Origin: Haberlea rhodopensis
Lineage: Eukaryota; Streptophyta; Magnoliopsida; Lamiales; Gesneriaceae
Assembly (NCBI GenBank): GCA_907163345.1
Contig: CAJQUN010000021.1
Coordinates: forward strand, 5,704,001-5,768,000
Reading direction: 5' to 3'
DNA: 64,000 nt
Under the pieces are notes generated by a model that did not search any database, was not told the origin of the DNA, and saw nothing but the letters and a program-made list of their open reading frames with translations. This document shows positions 12,187 through 21,071 of this stretch, one piece after another. The translations under genes were made by a program, and so were the position numbers. Every line of letters begins with the position of its first letter. The stretch's first letter is position 1.

Positions 12187-13023
12187 ATGGCAATCAAATC
12201 TACCCTATTTCTGTTAACCTTCGTGCTCTTCGTTACGCGAATGGTAAGATAAATGGAACGTAAATTGGCCGTAAAATTAGTTCTTACAAATATTAGAACT
12301 TACCATGTGTGTGTATATGCTTTATGCTACTGTTTATAGTTCTCAATTCTGTAATAGAATTAAATATGATTGGTTATTTTTTCTGTAGGCTTCATCTTTG
12401 GTAGATGTGGATGTTATCGAAAACGAGGTGGAGCACCCTAACTTCCAAATTCATAAAATTATTGATAAAATATGAATATAAAATTTCCCCATTGTTTGGC
12501 TTTTTTACTACTATAAAGATTTCATTTATGATCGTGTAGCATCATCATCATCATCATTATCATTCAAAAGCTCCTGCTGAGGCACCGGTTCACGCCCCGG
12601 AAAAGGCTCCTGCTCATGCTCCAATTATGGCTCCGGTTCATGCCCCGACTAAGGCACCTATCTATCCACCGGTTCTCCATCACCCACACTGTATGTATGA
12701 TATTTAAGAAATTCTTACTTATTTGATTTCATCTGAGGAAAGGTTTAAATGAAATGATTTTTTTAAAAATCAATTTATTGCAACCCCGCAGTCTACTTGT
12801 TTCCTTTATCAAACTTAATTTTCAAAGATGTAATAATTTGTTTTGTAACACAGGGTGTGTGGCAGCGTGTGAAACACATTGCAAGGCTATTAGACCGAAA
12901 AGGGCCTGCATGACAGTATGCACTGCCTGCTGCGCCAAGTGCAAGTGTGTTCCTGGTGGATCAAAGCAGTGCAAAAACTGGGATGGAGCTTTGATCCGTG
13001 GCAAAATGGTCAAATGCCCTTGA
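12187..13023 (+). CDS. GASA (gibberellin-regulated, snakin-type) secreted peptide with a His/Pro-rich linker
   Basis: Four exons: 12187-12243, 12389-12427, 12540-12690 and 12854-13023, giving 138 residues. Exon 1 encodes a hydrophobic signal peptide (MAIKSTLFLLTFVLF). Exon 3 encodes a run of histidines followed by a repetitive Ala-Pro-His linker (KAPAEAPVHAPEKAPAH), as in proline-rich GASA14/PRGL-type proteins. Exon 4 holds the Cys-rich domain ending KCP, with the diagnostic CxxCC..C.CVP core. Canonical GASA domains have 12 cysteines; I count 11 here. The loop after CVP is shortened and the usual CxC pair before the C-terminal stretch is reduced to one cysteine (KQCKNW). The product is probably cell-wall or apoplastic and acts in growth or defence, by family analogy. 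The odd cysteine could be unpaired, could allow dimers, or could mark early decay. Confidence 0.85.
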
Positions 13024-13551
13024 AGAAATTAATGTTATTTTTATTATTCAAAACCCTATGATTCAGATCTTTGTTATCTAGTCTAATTCTTGCTCTTGTT
13101 CCATTTTGTTAGTGTTTTGTGTCGGCATGATGCATGCATGCATGTGTTACCGAAAACGATGATGGAGTTGTCGATTTTGTCTCCAATTTATTGAATAAGA
13201 AAAATTATCTAGAACTCACTTTGTAAAAAATCTTCTATCCTTGAAGCTGACTACCTAATAACCTTGTGTTAAACATGATATTAATTGGATGATTAGGATG
13301 TATTTCATGAAAACTCCTATATTGGGAAGTGATTCACAGTGGCATTCTATGACATTCCGGATTGGAGGCCCGGAGTTATCAACATGGTGTTCACAAGATA
13401 AAAATGCTCCATGGCTTTGAATGATCTCTTAATATACTGTCTTTTCTCAAGCAATTCATAAATCTATAAGTTATGGAATACAAATAAGCCAAATTCTTAA
13501 GACTTAAAAAGCAGCAGATCTTTATTATGCCTGAACTTCTGATAACATCAT
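13024..13551. other. Intergenic: GASA 3' flank
   Basis: 3' UTR region with AT-rich spacer. A CATGCATGCATG run (RY-like, about 13127-13145) is present. No coding sequence recognised. Confidence 0.4.
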
Positions 13552-13709
13552 CTAAAATGAGTCAAATGACTGACTACAAGCAGCAGCAACCTTTATCGTA
13601 GGAACACCATCGATCTCTGCAGCTTGATCACCATTGAGCCTGAAACAAATTTTATGAGTAAGAAAATGGGTAAAACTTGAATAGATATTTACCTGACAGT
13701 TTCAAATCG
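13552..13709 (-). pseudogene. Possible terminal exons of a host gene truncated by pararetrovirus 1
   Basis: On the minus strand, 13639-13552 reads LNGDQAAEIDGVPTIKVAA..., ending in a stop. It is preceded by a good acceptor (TTTGTTTCAG) at 13640-13641. Upstream, a segment ending at 13692 (GAAACTGTCAG|GTAAAT) joins it in phase as FETVR. The intron would be only about 52 bp, shorter than usual for plants, so this may be chance or a decayed gene. The upstream sequence immediately becomes the end of the pararetroviral RNase H frame (stop at 13710-13712), so any further host exons are missing. I do not recognise the family. Confidence 0.35.
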
Positions 13710-15046
13710 TTATTTATGTCCCGCCCCTCCTTGTTTATAGTTTAATTGATTCTTCCTCCAGGTGAATTTATCTGAGGTGCTTGATCTCGTTACGATAGAA
13801 TTGACTACCTTCGCATCCATCTCTCGTAAGAAATCTGCAAGAATATTTTTATTAGATTTCACAAAGAAAATATCATCATCATAATATTGACATTCAGGTT
13901 GCCATCTCAAAACTCTAGCCTTTTCTGGTTTGGATTCAATTTTATTTTTCAGAAAAGACTTGCCATTTGTATTATCAATTTTAAGATAAATTTATATGCG
14001 CGTAAAAATAGTGGTCATTTTTTAAAAGCCTTTCTGGCTGCAAAGAACTCATTCTCGTTGATATGTCGTCAAATAGTTTCACTGTCTGAAAATAGACCGC
14101 TCTGCATGACACTTCTCCATTTGGTGTGGCATTCATGAGAACTGTTGCCCACCAATGATCACTGACATCTGTGTATAATACCAGATCATCCTCGTCGTTT
14201 GGAATCGCAAGCTTTGGTAGTTGCCTACAAACCTCCTTAAGTTGTTTGACAGCTTGCCGGTGATCTTCATTCCACTCAAACTTAACATCTTTTTTTAGCA
14301 GTGAACTGAACACCTTCATGTCCATTGCCAAATTGTTGATGAACATTCCAACAAAATTAACAACTCCAAGAAAACTCTGAAGCTGCTTCAAATCCTTGAG
14401 ATCATCTGGATATCTTTGCACCTTCTCAACAATGTGTTTTTGAAGGCTGATTCTAGATTCATCGATTTCAATCCCAAGAAACTCGATCTGTCTTATAGCA
14501 ATTATTGTCTTCCTTTCGGAGAGCACAATCCTTGTAGCAAACATCTGAAAAGATTTCTAAATGTTTAAGATGTTCCTTCATGTTTTTTGATGCGATGAGG
14601 ATGTCATCGATGTATACGAACATGAAACTGAAATAATCTTCTTTGATATATCTGGGCCGCATTTGCTAACCCATAGGCATAACATTCGAGATATAATGTC
14701 TTTCTCATGTGGAGAATGCTATGAACTTCTTGCTAGCTTTGTCCATCTTAATCTGGTAGAATCCAGATTTATAATCGAACCTAGAAAACACTTTGGCACT
14801 CTTGATACAATTCACCAAATGTTCTCTACTTTGGATATAGTATCCGTCGAATTCCAAGATTTCGTTGATCCCTTTGTAGTTGATCACCAAGCTTGGTTTT
14901 CCTCGCTTTATCCGAACAAGAAATCCCGGACTGTTGTATGTAGAAGAAACACATGTTGAGATTAACTTAAAGTCAAGATATTCCTTAAGTATTATATGCA
15001 TGTCTTTCCAATCTTCATGGTTCATGATGATCGGTTTGTATCTCAT
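13710..15046 (-). pseudogene. Pararetrovirus 1 reverse transcriptase and RNase H, broken
   Basis: Three overlapping fragments in different frames. 15046-14705 covers the RT fingers and palm (SPGFLVRIKRGKPSLVINYK, FSRFDYKSGFYQIKM). 14662-14468 holds the RT active site FVYIDDILIAS. 14544-13981 covers the RT thumb (IEFLGIEID, LQSFLGVVNFV) and the start of RNase H (LVLYTDVSDHWWATVL). 13910-13710 holds the RNase H C-terminus (DIFFVKSNKNILADFLRE). At least two frameshifts and several stops separate them, so no enzyme can be made from this copy. Confidence 0.8.
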
Positions 15047-15433
15047 GAACTAGTATTCTTTTCTTGCTTTCACTTTCAAAGATGCTTTGAGCTCGTTTCT
15101 GTCCCACCAAGCCAGAGGATCCTCATTGTAGTTTCTTTGAATCTTCCTTTTCACTTCCTCTAGAGTAAGCTGCTATTCGAGGGTAGCTTCATGTTGTGGA
15201 ACTACGTCCTTTAATGTCTTCTTTAGTAACAACAGGCTATATGGAGTAACTTCTTCATTATCATGTTCTCTGAAAGACATCATATTTACCCCGTCAAAAG
15301 TTTGAGATTTCTTTTGACTGGTACCTTGTTGCCATAGCTGAAGAATCGCTTTACCAAATTTTAGCTGATCCTTCATCTTTAGGTGTCGAAGTTTTCCTTC
15401 ACCACCACGCTTACTGCAAAAACTAATGGGGAA

Positions 15434-16148
15434 TTATATGTGAAATGCCTCCCTTAGTCTCTGGACAATGATCTTATGATCACAAAGGGTTGTGAAAATA
15501 AGTCTCATTGTATGGTTTTCATATGTGAACCGCTTGAATATTTGTAGAAAATTGTTTCCTAACAAAATATAAGCTTTAGTATCATGGAAATAAATAGGTG
15601 GAGTCTTACTTTGTACCAAGGGATATCGTCTGCTCCGCCGATGATTATCTCCGCTTTCTGGATTACTTCATTAAAAATAAGAATCCGCTTGAAAAAGTCT
15701 CTTCCGGCAATGACTGATAATCTCTCACCAACTTCTTTGGGAAGATGTCTCGTCTGGCAGTACATATTCCACCTCCGAATTAATACAAGCTGTAAAATAT
15801 TCTGCACGATAATTCTTGTATAACATCCAATTGAGATGTATATTGAGAAAGGACTGGTGGTCATCAGATTCTGTATCTTTTTTTGTCCACCGTGAATTCT
15901 GTTCTGTCCTGTAATCTTTCAAAATGTTTGTGTTCCTCGAGAAACTCGATCCCAAGAATAAGCTGTTCTGGGACTCTTCCAGCAGTACCTGCAATTGTTA
16001 GATCAATTTCACCAATTTTAAGGTTTCCTTGATACCTGCCCACTGTACGTTGTTGCAAATAATATAGGACATCACAAGGAAATATATTATCCTTCTGAGT
16101 AATGTCGAAGATTATTTCAACTTCTCGCCAGCCTTCAGGGCACTTCAA
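15434..16148 (-). pseudogene. Pararetrovirus 1 aspartic-protease region, broken
   Basis: Fragments at 16148-15864, 15994-15725, 15864-15559 and 15619-15434 lie in shifted frames. The last carries the conserved C-terminal protease signature AYILLGNNFLQIF, comparable to the IGNNF motif of caulimovirus proteases. At the expected active site the sequence reads INSEVEYV, so the catalytic Asp-Thr/Ser-Gly triad appears to be lost. The 16148-15864 frame also contains LILGIEFLEEH, perhaps a linker with protease-like character. Function of the upstream part is unknown. Confidence 0.55.
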
Positions 16149-16257
16149 TACTCCTGTTGTTTTGAATACATCAGTGATTTTCTGAATCCTGCTTGAGGCT
16201 ACTTTCTGTTTTTCCCTGGGATAGTTGTTGATTAACCTATCATTGGAAAGACATCCT

Positions 16258-16751
16258 TCAGGGCTCGATCATAAGGCTTCTGCTTTTGTTCAAGATCAGC
16301 TGATCATGTATCATCATGTCGATCTCTCCAATTTGTCGGAGTATCAATAATATCCGGCAACACTGATTTTGCAAAATCTTCGAAGATTCTGGGGACTTCG
16401 ATGAATTTCCTTTCTTAAGAATACTTCTGAATGATGAGTATTCGAGAGTACGCATGATACCTTGTAGGTGATCGAGTAAGGTCTATTCCCTTCTTTCATC
16501 AAATCATTTCTTTTAAACTTTTGATGAAGAGTAAGAACGTTGTTGAAATCTCGATCTCCCAAATTTTATGCAATTATAGGATAGATGTTGAAAGCCATCT
16601 TTCCTGCATACAAATTTCCTGCAACAGCTACAAAATAAGAATCTTTGAGGTTCTGGATCCTTTTGTCAAAGATTGCCATGTTGAGTTGCGAATTAATTAT
16701 TTCCTTGAAAGTTGCTTTGATGATAACTCTAATGACTCCGATATGCATCCA
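16258..16751 (-). pseudogene. Pararetrovirus 1 movement protein (30K superfamily), broken
   Basis: Two fragments in one frame, 16748-16566 and 16562-16344, are separated by an in-frame stop at 16566-16568. They match caulimovirid movement proteins in pattern: HIGVIRVIIKATF, then AIFDKRIQNLKD (the conserved D..R..N..D block), then FNIYPI and LTLHQKF. It lies downstream of the coat/zinc-knuckle region and upstream of the protease. An intact protein would help move virions or RNA through plasmodesmata. Confidence 0.6.
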
Positions 16752-17099
16752 TGAGAGTGTTTTAGCAACTTCTCTTTTTACCTTATTTTTAATCTACTGG
16801 ATTACTTTGTAGGAGATTAACTGCATCTCAATTTGATTTCTCGTGAATTCCACCGGGATAACAAATTCACCTGTTGTAACCTTGTGGATGATGTGATGCC
16901 TTCTGCTTTGCAGACCGATCATATCCAAGGCTTTTTCCATTGCTCAAATTGTAAATCATTCATACCTTAGAAGCTTTGGCTCTTCTTTCATGATCCTCAT
17001 AAAAGTTTTATGAGAAACCGTGGTATGAGAGAAAAACTCACTGTTATTCTCTGATCATGTGTTGAAGGATATTCAATCTGATTTTGAATTGGATACACT

Positions 17100-18681
17100 T
17101 CCATTTTTAGAATAGATCTATACTTCGTAGATGTTTTCATTAGAGGAGATGTCCTCAAATTGATATACATGTACCAAATCTTGGAAATAAACATCTTCAA
17201 ACTCCTTGGTATGCTCAACTCCTTGGTATGCTCGAACTGTTTCATTCCTCGTTTGGTTCTCTGGACAATCTGTAGAGATATGTCCCCTTGCTCCACACAT
17301 CAATCTGAAAGTTCTCTTTGTCGGTGCTCTGCTAGTACTTGCTTGATTAGAAATTGTTGACGATGTTCTACTCTTGGTTGGTCATGATATTTGCCTTGAT
17401 ATGCAACTTTGGGCTTTCTGCTTTGACCAAAACTTTCTAGGTCTCCATGAAGACCTAACTCTTCTCAAACCACTTTATCGGGCATATGGATGATTTTTGT
17501 GTTTGTTCATCTTACGCCTTTGTGGGTAGCTTCCAACCACCTTCTCTGTTTCTTGCGGTGTATACTCCTGGATAAGAATTTCTCTCCATGGACTCAAAAT
17601 TTTTGTAAAGAATAGCTCAGCTGCATCTTGTCATCAATCTTTGCCTTCCATCTATACTCTGTGAAGAGTTTGATGTACTCATCTACATGGCAGATGTCAG
17701 GTAATTCAAGGCTGTAAAGAGCTTGTTTGTACTTCTTAGCCTTCTCTTGTTCCATTCCTTCGAAGTATCTTGCTCCTATGAAATGAACTTTGAGTAGTTT
17801 TGCCATCCTATCAACAATCGTCTTTAGTTACTCTCCGGCTAAAACTTCATCTTTGATGCTTTGGAGAGTGAGTTCCCAAGCAATTTTGGCTGGTCCTTCC
17901 AAGCTCATATTAAGATGTAATATGAACACTTCTTTGTTGAGATCGAGAGTTCTTGATGCTATTCTCATGGCAGACGCTCATAATCCAGCAGTACCTCTCG
18001 ATTTTTGAAATCCCATATTGAGCATGAGTCTGTATTGATGTATCAGATCTAACTGATATTTCTCGTATGGTGTTTGATGTATTGATGGCCTTCGGGAATG
18101 ACTCCTTGTTGCAACCGAGGGATCTAAAACTGCTCCGGTGGTAAAGTCTCCGCCGTGTGGCATGTTTTGATCTCCTGGTGGTGGCTCGTGTGACCCGAGA
18201 CTTTCAGTCTCATTCATCTTTAAGTTTACGAGATTTAGTCCCGCAAACGACTCGGCAAGATCGTGTAGATCTTCTAAGTTCATTCTTTCCATTACTTCTT
18301 GGGAAGTATATGATCTCCTCGTATGATCGTGATCATCTTTTCAATGTCGGTCATTGGTCTTTGGACCTCATTGACTTTCCCTTTTTGATATAAAAGGGGT
18401 TATGTTATGTAGTATGGTGGTAACCACCCATCCTTTTCGTCTTCATGAAGAACTTGGTCGTGACTCCAACTACTTGACTCGGTTTGAACATCTCGAAGGT
18501 TTTCAAGAATTTTCTCATGATGTTTAATCATTATCTCCATATAAGTTTGGATCTGATGAAGTTGTACTGGAAAATGGTGTTGTAGGTATCCATAATGCTG
18601 CACCGTCTTCTGAATCTCTCTAAGATCTTTGGAGATCTTTGAGCTATCAAACTCGATTTCATAGAAGGTTGGTTCTCTCAT
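17100..18681 (-). pseudogene. Pararetrovirus 1 coat-protein region with coiled-coil N-terminus, broken
   Basis: 18681-18400 encodes a heptad-like helical segment (KISKDLREIQKTVQHY). 18292-17978 encodes a polar segment. 17806-17594 encodes a coat-like helical stretch (IGARYFEGMEQEKAKKYKQ). 17303-17118 encodes a zinc-knuckle remnant (MCGARGHISTDC) whose first cysteine is not at the normal spacing. Stops and frameshifts break it in at least four places. The assignment rests on order and on the knuckle, not on strong sequence identity. Confidence 0.5.
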
Positions 18682-18871
18682 CCTTATTCTTCTGGTCCGG
18701 ATCCTGTTAGATTGTTAGGATCTGAAATCATATAGTCGTGTTCAGGATGGTCTTCCTCCTGAGCTTCGGCTAACTCGAACTGTATTTTGAGGTTCGTCAT
18801 GTGAAGCCTCCTAGCCATCCTCTCCATTTTTTATACCGGTTTATGCTAGCACCGGGTCATCGTAGAATTTT

Positions 18872-18982
18872 TCATTTTTTGTTGAAGCATTGAGCTTCGA
18901 CCAGATGTTCCTGATTAAGTTCTTCCAATTTTTGGAAGTACCACATGTAAGAATGACATATCAAACATTCGTTCTGATCCAT
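18872..18982 (-). pseudogene. Short frame between primer site and coat region, pararetrovirus 1
   Basis: A 36-residue frame starting MDQNECLICHSYMWYFQKL, with a CxxC pair and a helical remainder, lies just downstream of the primer-binding site. It could be the decayed start of the first viral ORF or a leader uORF. No family recognised. Confidence 0.25.
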
Positions 18983-19060
18983 ATTCTTATCTTGAATCGT
19001 CTCCACCGTTAGGATATTACTAATATTCAAAATATTATTATAATATTTCCAGAATAAACA

Positions 19061-19075
19061 TATGCTCTGATACCA
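19061..19075 (-). other. tRNA-Met primer-binding site, pararetrovirus 1
   Basis: The minus strand reads TGGTATCAGAGCATA, complementary to the 3' end of plant initiator tRNA-Met, which primes minus-strand DNA in Caulimoviridae. It lies upstream of all viral frames, as expected for the genome origin. Confidence 0.75.
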
Positions 19076-19858
19076 ATTTCCAAGATGATCATCATTAAGG
19101 GAAAATGACATAGCAAAGCATGACAAATGGCTAGATTGCACAGAAAATAATTCATCACGGGTATTTTAATCCAACAAAAGTCATTTTTTGATTTAAATTT
19201 TAATTTTGGGACCACCTTGAATAAATGTTTTCATGTTTTGGCTCTTAGTGTACTATTGTTTTTATAACGAACCTTATTGAATTGTTGTTTGGCAATTGGT
19301 ACTACCATTAAATTAACCCAAAATAGTAAGAAGAGAAAAGATTTGAAGGTACTTCTTCGATATAAGGATCAATATTACCTGAATCTTATAATCATTAAAT
19401 ATTTCAGTTTTTTGTAAACATGAAAATTGGGATTACGCAAAGGGTCACTTCTAAGGTACCGTTTGATTTGAAGGATGAGATAAGTAATGTAAAGATTACA
19501 AATTATGAAATGGTTATCTATAATACCCTCACATTTGTTGTCAAATAACAAAGTTGTTCAATGTGCCAAATGACTGTAATGTCCCTGCTAATTTGGATAA
19601 CCACAATAACATCATACATGAGATGGTATTAAAATACAAAATCAATTTGAGAAAATTTTATTACATCCCAAACGCTAAAATTTAAAAAAATGAATTTACA
19701 ATTACCACATCAGATTACAAAAAAAAAAAGATTATACATGCACGCAACACGTGCAAAAGAGGACTAGTAAAAATAATGTGTGATAATATATGATGTTTGG
19801 TTTGAGAATAAAATGGTTGTTTAAATTTATTGTTTGGTATAATCTCTTAAATACCCTC
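19076..19858. other. Spacer with a candidate Helitron 3' end
   Basis: No coding sequence. At 19739-19755 a perfect 6-bp hairpin (TGCACG CAACA CGTGCA) is followed by 8 nt and then CTAG at 19764-19767 and a T. This is the layout of a Helitron 3' terminus (hairpin, then CTRR, inserted before T). The matching 5' TC end was not identified. The remainder is AT-rich. Confidence 0.4.
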
Positions 19859-19905
19859 TGTTAGTTCCTGACCTTATCGATGAGATTTTAAAGATGACAA
19901 AACAG

Positions 19906-20095
19906 TTCAGACCGGATCGATAGAAATCAGGTTGACCAGATCGATCGGACTCAACAGAGCAAGATGGCAAAGCATTTCAGACCGGATCGATGGAAATTAG
20001 GCATACCAGATCGATCGGACATATCAGAGCAAACTGATAAAGAATATTGCATATCAGACCGGATCGATGGATTCCAGACTGAATAGATCGATGCT
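19906..20095 (+). repeat. GATCGATC-bearing U3 subrepeats in the SIRE-A LTR
   Basis: Three diverged units begin TTCAGACCGGATCGAT or ATCAGACCGGATCGAT at 19906, 19976 and 20053 (spacing about 70 and 77 bp). The first two also contain CCAGATCGATCGGAC. They are repeated in the 3' LTR at +9509 bp. SIRE-B's LTR has only two units. Such U3 repeats are often enhancer-like, but that is an inference here. Confidence 0.8.
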
Positions 20096-20395
20096 TCAGA
20101 TCGATCTCAACCTTTATCAGATCAGAGCAGTCAAGGATACATAAAGGATGGCTTCTCAGTCCGAATCATCAACGGATATTTATTGTAGCATTTAATGCTG
20201 CAATTAATGCTACAAAGGACCAAAGACTGAAGATTGCCATAATAGGTAAGAAGACAAAGAAGAGCTTACCTGACAGTCGCCGAAAGCATATACCAGAACG
20301 GCAAGTATCCTGAAGAAGAAGACTGTAGCTTTCTCAGAGTTTAAAAAGAGTCATAGCTGCACATTAAGGGAAACAATGCCGTTGCCACCTTCAAC

Positions 20396-20402
20396 TATAA
20401 AA
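20396..20402 (+). promoter_or_regulatory. Likely TATA box of the SIRE-A LTR
   Basis: TATAAAA in a GC-richer context, followed 30-60 nt later by an A-rich leader. The 3' LTR has the same box at 29905-29911, and SIRE-B has TATATAAGG at the matching place. Confidence 0.6.
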
Positions 20403-21022
20403 GGATGCAACAAACAGATGCAAAAGACTCTGGACTCTACAACTCACGCTGATCAATTGAAAAATATACAAGAAAGCAAAACAGCACACGCCTACAAAGT
20501 TCAGAAGCTTTCGAGCTGAAGTTATTTATTTAAGCGCAATTACTTTGTAACATTTGATCATTGTAGGATCACTGTGCGCATTGTGTATTGAAAAATAGAA
20601 GTGAGCAACATATTGTAACTGTCAGACAGAGTGTGTCTGAGCAGGTTGAGTGACTAGGAGTTTCAGACTGGTAGTGAGGTAAATCCAGCCTGAATCGGGT
20701 TTGTACAACAGGATTGTATAAATCAAAGTCTTCTAGTATAAACCTTCCTTAATTGGAAGAAGGGGAGACGTAGAAGGATTACACCACCTTCGAACTTCCA
20801 GAAACATATCATGTGTCTTATCATTCTGCACTTAGCCATCGAGCTGTTCTTACTTACACAAGAGCAGACCGTTTCCGCACTTACTTATTAGTGGTCTGTT
20901 CTGTTCAAAGAGTTGATTAAGTAACAGATTTCTTTCACTAATCACAAAGAAATCACAAGGGATAAATTTTGTAAGGAGTGTTCATTCACCCCCCCTCTAA
21001 ACACTCCGGACCGATCCTAACA

Positions 21023-21040
21023 AGTGGTATCAGAGCAGGT
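21023..21040 (+). other. Primer-binding site of SIRE-A
   Basis: AGTGGTATCAGAGC directly follows the 5' LTR and is complementary to the 3' end of initiator tRNA-Met, as in most plant copia elements. Confidence 0.9.
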
Positions 21041-21071
21041 CATCTTAATCAGCATAAAGAATATTAAGCTG

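Larger units (their letters stand above)
13710..19075 (-). mobile_element. Endogenous pararetrovirus 1 (Caulimoviridae), degenerate
   Basis: A 5.4-kb minus-strand tract reading, in transcription order: tRNA-Met primer site (19075-19061), a small frame, a coiled-coil and coat-protein region with a zinc-knuckle remnant (18681-17100), a movement-protein region (16751-16258), a protease region (16148-15434), and RT plus RNase H (15046-13710). Every part has stops or frameshifts. No integrase and no LTRs are present, which separates it from retrotransposons. Coat protein before movement protein is the order I associate with Cavemovirus and Solendovirus rather than with badna-, petu- or florendoviruses. 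No transactivator/viroplasmin gene was found, so the copy is probably incomplete. Confidence 0.8.
19859..21022 (+). repeat. 5' LTR of SIRE-A
   Basis: Starts TGTTAGTTCC, ends CCTAACA next to the primer site. TATA-like ACTATAAAAGG lies at about 20394-20404, so U3 is about 570 bp including start-site spacing. A pyrimidine/C run (CACCCCCCCTCTAAAC) lies near the 3' end. Confidence 0.95.
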
